A DNA stretch of 64,000 nt from the NCBI GenBank assembly GCA_020348445.1, contig CP070751.1, forward strand, positions 5,092,204 to 5,156,203, in the 5' to 3' direction. Position 1 is the first letter of the stretch, and each line of letters starts with the position of its first letter. The position numbers and the translations under genes were made by a program. Source of the DNA: Thermoplasmata archaeon (GTDB taxonomy: Archaea > Thermoplasmatota > Thermoplasmata > GCA-020350865). Below, in pieces: positions 33,701 to 44,800 of this stretch. Below the pieces are notes generated by a model. The model made no database searches and had not been told where the DNA came from. It was given only the letters and a program-made list of their open reading frames with translations.

Positions 33701-35618
33701 CCTCAGAAAGTGAGATTATGAGTTTATCCATTCCCAACGCATTGATAGTCAAAGTCCCAGTTGTATTTAAACCATATGAAAGACTTGTTGCATTAACATG
33801 GCATATTCCCACATCTTTTGCAGTAAATGTCGTTGACGTACCTGAAGGTGTCACACCGCCAACATCGGTATCATTACATGACCATGTTACATCAACCAGC
33901 TTTACAAAAACATCGGATGTCTTGTTCCACCCGCATGCGTAAAATATATCGTTATCATGTTTTGTATAGGTCCGATCCCCAATCCATCCACCTGCTCCAT
34001 CCATATCAAGTGATATTCTAATTTCATCGATGGTAATATCTAAAACAGTCAATATCCCCGTTTCGTTGACTTCATAACTTGCGTTTGTAGCATTGACATA
34101 ACATATCCCTCCCCCGACGGCGGTAAACGTTGTGGAGGTACTAGGCCCGAAATCTACGGTCCCCACACCAGTATCATTACATTTCCAGTCCACCTCCACC
34201 AAAGATACGAACACTCCATATGTCTCGTTCCAACCGCAGGCATATAACGTAATAATATCGGTAATAAAATAGGTCTGATCACCTACCCAGCCGGTTGCGG
34301 CATTCGAACTTAAAGAAATGATTATCTTGTCTGTTTGGGGAATCGGTGGTGGCGGTATAAGATAGGCATAATAAATATCGTCGTTGCTGCCGCTGCGGCG
34401 GTCATCCCAGGCCACACAGACTGTGCCATTTGGGGAAACTGCAAGGTCGGGGTTCAGTTGATTCTCGCCTGAAATGTCGTCGTTCACCCTTAGATTTGGA
34501 TCTGTCCATGTGACACCATAATCTGAGGAATTGGCATAGAAGATATCGAAGTTGTCATTGCGGTAATCCCCCCAAGCGACATGGATGGTACCTGTCGAAT
34601 CAACAGTGATGTCCGGGACCCATTGACTCCTTGTACCCACATCGGTATTTATCTTAACATTTGGATAGGGCCAGGTCTCACCTTTATCTGAGGATCTGGC
34701 AAAATATATATCCAAATTGCCATCCCGATTATCCTCCCAGACCAGGTATACATTATCATTGGAATCAACGGCAATACTGGGATTGTATGATTCGTTGTCG
34801 GTGGCGTATGTATTCACCCTTTTATTTGGTTTGCTCCAGGTCATACCCCCATCCTCTGACTTTGCGAAGTAGATATCTGAATCGCCATCGCGTTGGTCTT
34901 CCCAGGCTGAATAAATAATGCCATTTGAATCAACGGCAATTGTGGGATTAAGCTGAAATGAGTTGGTGGTATCGTTACTCACTTCGACATTTGGATGGTT
35001 CCATGTGGCCCCCCCATCTGAAGAATATGCCGAGTAGATGTCCCAGTTAGTGCCGCTGCGAGCATCATGCCAAACAGCGTATACAACTCCATTTGAATCC
35101 ACGGCAATTACGGGTTTTTCTTGAGGAAAGGGACCACCATCTGTATTGACTGGCAAGTTGGTACTACCCCAGGTAGCGCCCCCATCTGTGGAATTGGCAA
35201 AGTAGATATCTGCGTTACCGGCCCTGTTGTCCTCCCAGGCAATAAAAAGAGTACCTGTTGCATTCACAGCAAGGGATGGGGCCATCTGATCCTCGGTTGT
35301 GGCATCTGTGTTGATCTTCTTGTTGGGATTGGACCAGGTTGCACCTCCATCTGTTGAGTTGGCAAAAAAGATATCTCCGTGGGTATTTCGATAGTCTTCC
35401 CAGGCAATGTATATGTTTCCATTGGGGCCCACGACAATGGATGGTCTATTCTGATTGTCGGTGCCCGATTCGATGCTCACCTTCTTGTTGGCAGAAAATG
35501 GAGGATCGGCTCTTGCCGTCTCCGGGATGGCGTAAAAGATGACCATAATGGCTGAAAACAGCATAAAATATGTTATGGCCAAGGCTAAACCTTTTTTTGC
35601 ATTAACTTTCTCATTCAT
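30735..35618 (-). CDS. Large type I surface protein: Asp-box propeller, 10 Ig-like repeats, FN3, TM, acidic tail
   Basis: The 1627-residue protein has a signal peptide and seven or eight Asp-box repeats (STDGGATW, SSDKGETW, WEDNRDG). Ten beta repeats of about 100 residues follow. Eight are close copies (IDxIxIS, GGWIGD, TFYACGWNxTHDEFVxLVDV), and two resemble the last two repeats of the 1925-residue paralogue (IIIRDA, FYAAAYN). An FN3 domain (residues about 1440-1530), one membrane helix and an acidic EEYE-rich tail ending in PPPPP follow. Every main repeat has one Cys next to a W-N-x-T sequon, so free Cys and glycan positions are fixed. GAGG-TAAT-ATG marks the start. Same family and probably same role as the two genes downstream. 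Confidence 0.87.
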   Translation of the reverse strand: MNEKVNAKKGLALAITYFMLFSAIMVIFYAIPETARADPPFSANKKVSIESGTDNQNRPSIVVGPNGNIYIAWEDYRNTHGDIFFANSTDGGATWSNPNKKINTDATTEDQMAPSLAVNATGTLFIAWEDNRAGNADIYFANSTDGGATWGSTNLPVNTDGGPFPQEKPVIAVDSNGVVYAVWHDARSGTNWDIYSAYSSDGGATWNHPNVEVSNDTTNSFQLNPTIAVDSNGIIYSAWEDQRDGDSDIYFAKSEDGGMTWSKPNKRVNTYATDNESYNPSIAVDSNDNVYLVWEDNRDGNLDIYFARSSDKGETWPYPNVKINTDVGTRSQWVPDITVDSTGTIHVAWGDYRNDNFDIFYANSSDYGVTWTDPNLRVNDDISGENQLNPDLAVSPNGTVCVAWDDRRSGSNDDIYYAYLIPPPPIPQTDKIIISLSSNAATGWVGDQTYFITDIITLYACGWNETYGVFVSLVEVDWKCNDTGVGTVDFGPSTSTTFTAVGGGICYVNATNASYEVNETGILTVLDITIDEIRISLDMDGAGGWIGDRTYTKHDNDIFYACGWNKTSDVFVKLVDVTWSCNDTDVGGVTPSGTSTTFTAKDVGICHVNATSLSYGLNTTGTLTINALGMDKLIISLSEDSSDGWIGDQTYKKYENDTFYACGWNNTHDEFVALVDVEWNSNDELIGTVVQGPDFSTKFEAVNVGTCNVSAYHAMFDINYTGVLTVDPLEIDEILISLTPDGSSGWIDDRSYVKHDSEIYYACGWNKTHDEFAVLVDVTWTSDDENVGEVAVGSGTTTTFNAVGVGTCKVSASHASYATNRTGILTVDPLVIDDIVISLAPNGSTGWIGDYIYDMTATDTFYACGWNKTHDEFVELVDVNWKSNDTGIGSVEIGPANSTAFNAVATGKCMVNATHATYGVNWTGVLTVVPLKIDRIFISRSPDGLSGWIGDYYFVKGGTDTFYACGWNETYDVFVELVEVNWASNNTSVGTLDPLVGSGSSVFTAVDDGVCNVSASHASYTTNWTGILSVSSFGIDRIIISRSPNCASGWVGDQLYYKYDSDTFYACGWNETDSQFVILIEVVWECNNPDVGTVNSGPSTFTTFDAEKAGVCKVSASNILYDLNWTGILTVNPLVIDRILISDTPDGSGGWIGDSYYIGGLNYIFYACGWNDTHDEFVSLVAVEWQSDDTDTGVVTLYGHWTNFTAKMISVDSQCKVNATYDDKMNATGTLTVLVPTVDEIIIRNADGGGGEIITDKVYIVNQTEILFAAAYNKTVGYLRNVIATWEISDNSVGIIETTISPPKFIARLVIEDSICKINVTYLDIRNSTGDLLVLAPRVDEIIIRDAANGEGNITTTRTFSGGETDQFYAAAYNNTAFYLWDVEVTWSVDDTSVGEVTPLGIWTNFTVKELATEGTCRITATYSPTLSNSTGIITVSASVDTIKPAAPAKPSLKVKGSDKIEISWSKVDDPDVANYRVYRRKSPDDPWEMVHEGDADTTSYTDSDLSPDTTYYYAITAVDDAGNESPYSTAASAKTEEEESQWILILGLAFLAIVILLILSLRRKKKTEVAIPPEEGEGEVEQSDEGIGEEDYEEYEGGTSEEEMYEEYEDGMSEEVEERPSPPPPP

Positions 35619-35653
35619 ATTACCTCATCTCCTGTTATTGTAATTACACTATC

Positions 35654-35680
35654 GAATATAAATCTATCCTTGGAGCATCC
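35654..35680 (-). promoter_or_regulatory. Promoter with shared surface-gene motif, copy 3
   Basis: The minus strand reads GGATGCTCCAAGGATAGA followed by TTTATATTCG, about 40 bases before the ATG. It keeps the CCAA-GATAG core in front of the TATA box but lacks the full dyad. Confidence 0.55.
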
Positions 35681-35808
35681 CATCGAAACCTGAATTATTG
35701 GATTACCTATCTGGTGTCTCTGTAAAGAAATGTTTGAATTGATTGAGGGACAGAAAGAGGGCTTAAGTTGAAACCGTCGAAGGCCCTATGGACTTAACAG
35801 GGCTTTCC

Positions 35809-38800
35809 TTACCTATCGTCCTCAGGTTCTCCCATGGTGTCCCTGTGTGTGGCTGGTAAATTGCCTGCCTGTGGATCTCTTGGCCCGCCGTGTTGTAATC
35901 CCCATCGATCATCCTTCTGGTCTGCAAGGCCCAACTCGCCATCAGATTCTACAAGGGCCTGATCGGCTCCACAGGCCTCGCCCAGGGCCATGAGGAACCT
36001 AACAAGATGCGGGGATATCAATCTATCTGTCTCAGGATATCCGAACGGTGCATATGGTGCAATATAGCTGTTGAATTCTCCTATCCAGTCAAAGACCCGG
36101 TCCCCACCTGTATTGAATATCATCACATCAAGACCGCATCCACCGAAGACGAAATCCCTGTCTGCAAATTCGGGTGAATCAGGCTCGTTGTTGAGGCCAC
36201 CTTGTGAGTCATGATTGTCGTCTGCATTGATGACATCGTCACCCAATCCACCGAACATGCGATCGTTCTGGGTTCCGCCAACTATCCAGTCATGGCCGTT
36301 ATCTCCGAACATCCTGTCCTTACCGTCTAAGATCTTGGTGCCGTTACCATCAACGGCCTCGAAATTGAGGAAGAATCCAACAATCTTCGTGCGTGGATTC
36401 TCTGCATCGTAGAAGGATATCTTTCTTGTTACAGGATCGTAAGGCAGCGGTGTTGTGTTGGTTATTGGATCGCTGTTATAGAAATCAGGCAATGCTTCGG
36501 CACCCAACATTCCATCATCACCTGCTCCACCGTGCATCCAGTCATTGCCAAGACCGCCATACATGATGTCGTTTCCGCCGTATTCAAAAGCCGCAATGTC
36601 AGCGACTTTCTTGAGCCTTCCTGTGATATCAACCCAGGCACCAATAAAGGGACCAGGCAATTTGATGAACTTCTCTTTGAATGGTTTGGTTAATCCGTAA
36701 AGCGGCTCAGTCTCACCGTTTCTTGAGGTGCGGATCCTGCCATCGTCACCCATCATGCCATCCTGGCCATTTCCACCATACATCCTATCATGGCCACTCT
36801 GGCCGTAGAGATCGTCGTCCTGTCCCTCGCCAAATATGACATCGTTACCCACCATACCGTGTATGAGATCATCACTGGCCTCACCGTGAATCAGATCATC
36901 TGTTCCGATGTCGCTTGCACTTCCGCCTGGAGTGTAGTCAAGAAGCTGAATTGCCCTTGGAATGATGGTCACATTGCCGTAGTTGTCATAAGTAAATGTG
37001 AGGAAGTCACCGCTGTATTGTCCGTTTGTACCCACGATGCGGAATATATTGCCATTGTCTCCGAGTATGTAATCTGAATCCAATGCATGACCGTCATCTG
37101 ATTCATCACCTGGATCGTATCTTGCAATACGGGTTCCTGCTCCACCGAATATGGTGTCAGAATCGTCGGGTCTCAGGCTTGAATCAGTGAGACCGAACAG
37201 CTCTGAGCTTCCGCCAACTATGTCATCCTGGCCATAGTCACCATAGATAAGGTCCTTGCCGCCGTTGCCCTCCATGTAATCATCGCCGTCATCTGCATTC
37301 TCCACAGAAGGATCGGTGGCATTGATGAACTCAGAAACTGAGGCGTCACCCTGCATTAGGTCGTCCCCAAGCTCGCCGAACATGACATCCTCGTGCGGTC
37401 CCCCTGCCATGTAATCGTTGCCGTATGTGTATGGTGTGGGGCTGTCGCTGTGGTCCAAAAGTGTGGTATCGCGACCCCTGGCACCGCTTGGATTAGGCTG
37501 GTGGGTGGAAGTAACGTCTGCATCGTCATTTTCATCGTACAATGTGGTGCCCTCCAATGAACGGATGCGCGGGCTCACAGTGTCGTATCTCCTGAGAATT
37601 ATGCAATTGTCTCCTGCCATCACATCATCCTCCGAGCCTCCGTCCATGATATCGTTTAGACCTGGTCCAACATCGAGCTCATCGATTCCGCCCACGACGT
37701 TATGGCCACCGATCATGTCGTCGTCATCCTCATTGCCGAACATGTCGTCGTCGCCTTGCTGGCCCAGCATTATGTCATCGCCTTCGTTGCCGTACATCAG
37801 ATCGCCGTCACCGCCATCGGATGCGGCAGTGTATATAGCGATGAAGATGAACGTCGGAACAGGCAGGGTCGAGAGATCCAGTAACATATTGGGCTTTCTT
37901 TCCACCCTGGCATGGTCACCGAAGAGCAGGTCGTTGTGTTCGTGGCCGTACATCGTATCATCAGCAGTTCCACCGAATGCGATATCATTCTCAGAACCGC
38001 ACAGTATCATGTCACTGCCACCGTCATTGGGGAATGTGGCAATAATAAGATCCAGGGTCGAAGTATCGGGTTCTGAACTGTCAACAGATGTTAATACATA
38101 ATCGAGAAGGCCGTTGTCGCCAAGTATGATATCCATATCGGCATTTCCCTTGAGATGATCACCGTAAGCGCCGCCGAGAATTATGTCATCCTGATCGTTT
38201 CCTTCGATGGTGTCGCTGCCGCCTATTGCGGGATCAGTTGTCTTGATTTTTTCTATGAGCTCTCCTGGCTGTGTGATATTGCCATTGTCACCAAGGATTA
38301 TATCCTCCCCACCGTGACCCCAGATATCGTCACCAAATGCACCGCCTAAGATCTTATCATTATCCTCGTTACCCTCGATGGTGTCGCTGCCCCCTATACC
38401 AGGATCAGTTGTCACTATCAGATCGAGGGTGTTTGCATCGCCGTCAAAGACCATGTCCAAGAATCCGTTGTCACCTAGAATCACATCCTCGTTTAGATTG
38501 CCCCAGATTAAGTCACCCTCGGCCCCTCCAAGGATGTAGTCATCCCCGTCATTGCCTTCGATTGTATCGTTGCCGCCTATTGCCGGGTCTGTGGTCTCGA
38601 TGAGCTCTATTATCTCACCGGGCTGTGTTACCCTACCGTTGTCACCAAGTATCAGATCGTTATTTTCGTGGCCCCAAATGTAGTCCCCGTACGGGCCACC
38701 CAGTATGGTATCCTCTCCTTCATTGCCTTCGATGGTATCGATGCCACCAATGGAAGGATCTGTGGTCTCGATGAGATCCAGGGTGTCAGCGTCACCATCC

Positions 38801-41800
38801 ACGACAAAATCTAGCCTTCCGTTATCGCCGAGAATGACCTCGTTGCCCAAATTGCCCCATATGAAGTCACCAGCAGCACCACCCAGTATCTTGTCATCAT
38901 CGTCGTTTCCTTCGATGATATCGCTTCCACCTGTGGCGGGATCGGTGGTTTCTATAACTTGAATTACCTCATCTGGCATGGTGATCTTACCGTTGTCGCC
39001 GAGGATTATATCATTATCATCGTTGCCCCATATATAATCGCCGGCTGTTCCTCCCAGTATTATATCATCATCGTCCTGGCCGTAAATGGTGTCGTTGCTG
39101 CCGTATGATGGGAAAATGGTTTCGATCATGTCGATTACACCACCCGGCATCGTAAGTTCTCCGTTGTCCCCAAGTATCACGTCATCATTGTCATTCCCTT
39201 CAATGTAATCGCCTCCAGCACCGCCGAGAACGATGTCCTCGCCCTCGTCACCTCTTATGGTGTCGCCGCTGCCCAAATCAGGTTTGGTGGTATTGATCAT
39301 ATCCAGGGTCGTGGGATCACCATCACCACCGCTGCCGTTCGCAAGGTTGTATTTTAAAATGCCCTCGTCGCCAACAATGATGTCGTTGCCTGTTGCGCCG
39401 TCAAGATCGTCCCCTGCGACACCACCAATTATGACATCGCTTTCCTCGTTGCCCTCGACTGTGTCATTGCCGCCGTCTTCAGCGACGGTGTCGGTAGCCT
39501 CGATTATTACGACGATACCATTTATTAGGTCTATCCTGCCCTGGTCACCGATTATGATATCCTCCCCAGGATCACTTGATGGATCTTGATCAAGTGTATC
39601 ATCACCGTATATGATATCACCGGCGTCACCCCCTAAGATCGTGTCGTCCACTTCACCGCCTGATATTGTATCGACTCCGCCAGGAGCGGGTAAGATATTG
39701 TCCGTCGTAAGTATAAGATCTAGAGTGGACCTGTCTCCATCACCTGTATTATAGTTCAGCAAACCGCTGTCACCGAGAATGATGTCGTTATCCAAGCCTC
39801 CTATCAGGTCGTCATCGCCAACGCCGCCTAAGATAACGTCAGCATTTTCACTTCCGTTGATATAATCATCGCCGCCTGTGCTATTATCGGTGTCCGTGGT
39901 TTCGATTAAGGTGACCTCAGATGTTTTATCATCTGGAACAGGGACAAAGTCAACACGACCGTTATCGCCGATTAAGATGTCGTCTCCGTCCGCTCCCAAC
40001 TCGTCGGCATCTCCGAAGATGTCATCCTCCCCTCTACCGCCGATAGCTATATCTTCACCCTCGCCGCCATAGATGGTATCATCATCGCCTGATCCTAGAT
40101 CTGTGGATTCAAACAACTCTATGAGAGATCCGCCCATGGTATCCTGGTAATCGAAGTCGAACTCACCGTTATCTCCTATCAACTTGTCGTCACCATCACC
40201 ACCGTTCATGGTATCCTGACCAGGACCGCCCAGCAGGATATCGTCACCCACATCACCGTTCATGAAATCGTTTCCTATGGTGGTATTGCGCACTGTTTTG
40301 ATGAGGTCGTAATTCAGTGTTAGCTTGTTGGGAACCAAATAGACCTCGCCGTCGTCGCCGAACATGACATCGTTGTCGGCATTTCCCTTCACCAAATCAT
40401 GGCCCGCATTGCCGTACAACCTGTCGTTTCCACTTCCTCCATAAAGATCGTCATTACCCTCATCACCGTATGCGATGTCAGAGCCGCGATCGCCCCATAT
40501 CCAGTCGTTATTTGCACCGCCGTGGAGCTCGTCGTTTCCATCCTCGCCAAAGATCCAATCGTTACCATCACCGCCTGTTAGGTTGTCACCGGCTGCTGTG
40601 CCATATAACGGGAATCTCGTGATAGGATGACCTGTGGCATTTTCTTCGAATTCCTGTGACGTCTTATTGTAATCAAATGAGGAATCGCCCCAGATGGTAT
40701 CTGCTCCTCCTCCGCCATGGATCCAATCGGGAGCGCCTCCGCCGCTTAGGAAATCGTCACCTCCCTCACCTGAGATGTTATCGGCATCAGCGTCACCTGT
40801 TATATGATCCTGACCTCCGAAGTCAGGATTATCGGGATACATATCAGGTTTGCCGTTGCCATTTGTATCAAGGCTGAAGGAATAACTAGAAACAGTGTAC
40901 TGGAACGAGGAATCTCCCCATATCCAATCCTCACCATCCTCGCCTCGGACGATGTCTCCATTATCACCGCCTGCAAGGAAGTCATCTCCTGCTCCGCCGA
41001 AAATGATATCGGCTTGTTGACTTCCCCTGAGGGTCCAGGGCTCCCCTGACACAGCTTGAGAGGCATCACCGCTTATCACATCATCCTCAGATCCACCCTC
41101 CAGATAATCTTTGCCACCGTTGCCAATTAGTATATCCTCGCCCTTCTCGCCGTATAGATGGTCGTTTCCTGGTCCGCCGACCAGAACATCTTCACCAATA
41201 CCACCCCATAGCTCTGCAACGCCATCGCCGGCTATGAGAACATCATTGCCTGATCCCCCTACTAGTTCAGCTGTGATGGAAGACGTATCCACACCCGACA
41301 TATCGACGATATCGTTACCTTCTCCGCAATCGGCCATTACCTTTTTCACACCTGAATATTCCTGTGGACCGTAGGTCGTACCTCCCAAGGTGGCAGTCAC
41401 CTCCACAGTATCTCCTGACTTCAATTCCAATATGAATTTCTCAGAATCATCTGTTGTATGTCTGTAAAGCCGGTCCTGTGCAAACTCACCCATATTGAGG
41501 CGGAGCTCACCGCTATCCTCGTCGACCTTTGCAAGAATTGGATCCTTTGGACATGTGTAGCTGAATTCAATCAAAGGCAGCGAAGGTCCAAAGTACCATG
41601 TTTTCTCCCACAGACCCCAGAGTGCCTCAACAAAGGCGAAAAGACGCGCCTCAACCTTTCCACTAACATCGAAGATACAGATCAATCCCAGCGGGAACGA
41701 AAGCTGCTTGATTCCATTGAGTATGTTGCCCCAGATCTCCTCAATCCTCACCTTGCCGTCTCCGTCTGGATCATTTAAGTTGAAATCGATTGTAGCGTAA

Positions 41801-44800
41801 ATTCCGCCGCCAACACCAGCCTTTGCTACCACGAGGTTCAGAACTGCAGCACCACTGATACCACCATAGATAGTGACCTCTGGAATATCGGCGCCGGTAT
41901 CCAAATCTAAATCTCCCACATAAAAGCCTTTGAGCAGATCAAGTGGGTGCTTGAATCCTCCTGCTGCAAATTCCTGAAGTCCGTATGTGTCGTAGCCAAA
42001 GGACAGGTCGATTATGACCCCCAACGAGCCTGTGATTTCAGCACCCAGCCCGTCCCAAATTGGGAAGTACTGGCTGTACGTGAAATCAAATATGAACTTG
42101 GGCATGTCATAGACCACGATGTCAGCAGGCCTACCCAGTAACAGGCCAAATATCTGTCCCGGATCTTCAAATATCGGGAAGCTCCAACCTCCTCCTTCCT
42201 TTGTTGTACTGCTTGCAAAGGACTTGGTTGCAGGCTTAGCACTGCTTCCATCAAGTGCACTTCCAAGTGAGGAATCGAAATCGAAGTTGGAAAGTGCGCT
42301 GCTGAGTTCCTCAAAGCCCGCACCCAGGGGCAGGGATTGACTGGAGGGAGTATTTCTGATTTCATCAAATACACCTTCATCTGTTAGATCGGGAGCATCT
42401 CCATCATCCCCGCCTAAGCTGAAGCTGCCAAAGACAATGACGATATCACCTGCGTCTGTTGGAATGGAATTTATGAACGTGATGAGATCTGCCAATGCAT
42501 AAATGAAAGCTGGATCCACAACACCGAACATCCCTGCTATGTCGATTAACGTGATGGTCTGTCCCGCCAAATCGGATATAACTGGAATCCTGGAAGTAAG
42601 AATGTCCACAAGAGGCTGCAGTGGTTCTGTTATCTGCTGTATCTCTTCGACAATGGGACCAAGAAAGTCCGAGAAGAACGAGCCGAGATTGAGTCCCACA
42701 TTGGTGAAGTTGATCCACGGATTAGATGGATGCCTATCAAATGGGCTGGATGCAGAATTGTTGACACCATCTCCAAGACCCCATCTCAAGTAGAATCCTG
42801 CCTCGATGGATGGCCACTTGCCTCCGCCTACAATTCCCAATCTGAGGTCAAGATCCAGGTCGGCCTGAACTCCCCAGGAGAAATCGAAATCCATGGATGG
42901 TATCTCGCCAAAGGACAGCCTGTCATCATCGCCACCGCCCTCGACGTCCACACTGAACCATCCATACAGGCTCTCCTTGTCAGGATTTTCCTGGGTTACA
43001 TCCAGGTTCTCTACGTCCAGCTGCAAAAACAGCAACTTGCCTGTGAGATGATCCATTAGTGTCACACCGAGGCCTATATCAATTATGCTGGTGAGGTATT
43101 TAGAGCCAGTATGTGGATAAACTGTTGTACCATTGAATTCATCTGTAAATTCGTCCCAGGGTGTGGTATCAAAATAGAATCCGTCATCAAGGCTTATTCC
43201 AAAGACCAATAGGAAGTTCCAGGTGAATGCTATCTCTATCCCGCCGTCCATATCAAGGCCTAGTCCTGGTAGGCCGAAATCGATCTCGGGGGTTTCCCAG
43301 GAGTAGCGGTCTCCCAGCCAAAGATTGAACTGTAATTCACTCCAATCATCAGCTAGATAGTACTGGACATCGCGGAAAGTGAGCCCGCCGTCAGTGCTGT
43401 TCCAGTTTTCATCCAGTTGCAGTATATCAAGTCCTGGGGGCCCCAGCGCATTGAAGATCGCCTCCCGAACTAGATCAATTGCCTTTTGTGGTGCATTTTC
43501 GATGAAATCCCGAAGCCATGGAATAACACTGTCGCGGACATCCTCTATGAATTCGGCTCCATCTGAAAGACTGTCCCCAATAAGGGGCAGGTCGATTTCG
43601 CCAAATTCCCCTGCCAGTATATCTTCCAAGATAGCAAGGAGCATGTCCAGGCCTTCAACCACCAGAAGTAGCATTTCTATGAGGTTTAGATCGTCTAAGT
43701 CAGGAAGCGCAGCCGTGAAATTGGGTGCTGAGTTCAGACTTGCATCCACCTTGATGTCGAATGGATCGCTCGTGCCCACCTCCATTGAAATATTGACATT
43801 GAAATCCAGATTGCCGATGAAGTTGGACGCTGTCGGGAAATAGCATGGTAAAATGGCTCCTATTCCGGCAGATAGATTTGCCTTGAGGTTGTAAGCAGAC
43901 AGGTTAAAGAGCTCAATCTTGTCTCCGTCGGTTGATGGATTTGGATCATCGAAGGCTGTGAGTATTAAGTACGCAGGATTCGTGTTGCTGGGATTTCCAT
44001 CCTCATTGAAAACGGCATGACCGCCAGTTACGAATAAGCCAAATGGCCCCAAGGATGCTATGAAATTAACGTTGGAAGCGTTTGCGTAACCCTCGAGTCT
44101 TATTTCTGTGTTATCAAAAATATATACTGCAAAGTTCGAAAGATTAATTCCCATACCCAGTTCAACCTCAACCGAGAATTCAGCCTCAAGACCTGCTGCT
44201 CCGCTGAGATTAGCAAGACTCTGAAGGCTGGGGGGTAGGGATAGACCCAGTAGATCCAATAGGTCGATCTGTACTGGTAATGATGCACTGTAGCTCGTGT
44301 CCCAAGTGATGTTGAAGCGCAAAATTGTACTGCTTTTAAATATGGAAAGGATAACACTCTCTTCATCATCGGTTGGTATTCCCAGAACCTCTTTAAGAAG
44401 AGTTAGGAGCTCCTGAGCAATGGAGGCATCCTCACTTGACAGCTCCTCAATAGCCAATAAAAACGGCTCAATAAAGTTCAGGGTCTCGTTCAGCGTGACG
44501 CCCAGAATAGGTATGGGTTCATCATAGAAATCGTACTTGCTGAAGTTAATAAGGAGATTGTAGATGCTTCGAAGCGCAGTTAAAACTGAACTGAAGTTCA
44601 AATCATCGAAGCCGTCGGCAATGGCCCCCATATCCAATGCCGTAACATCCAGGGTTGACATATTCGTGAAATCCTCCAGAACGATAACGATCCTTGGATT
44701 ACCCAACAACTCATTGGCAAGGCCTTGTATAGCATCAGGCAATTGAATGGAAATGTTGGAGAGTGTAAGATTCCCGTTGCCTGAGATATCGACATTTACC

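Noticed and set aside
37418..38101. Plus-strand frames within the RTX array
   Set aside because: They are Ser/Pro-rich mirror translations of glycine/aspartate repeats, with no start signals.
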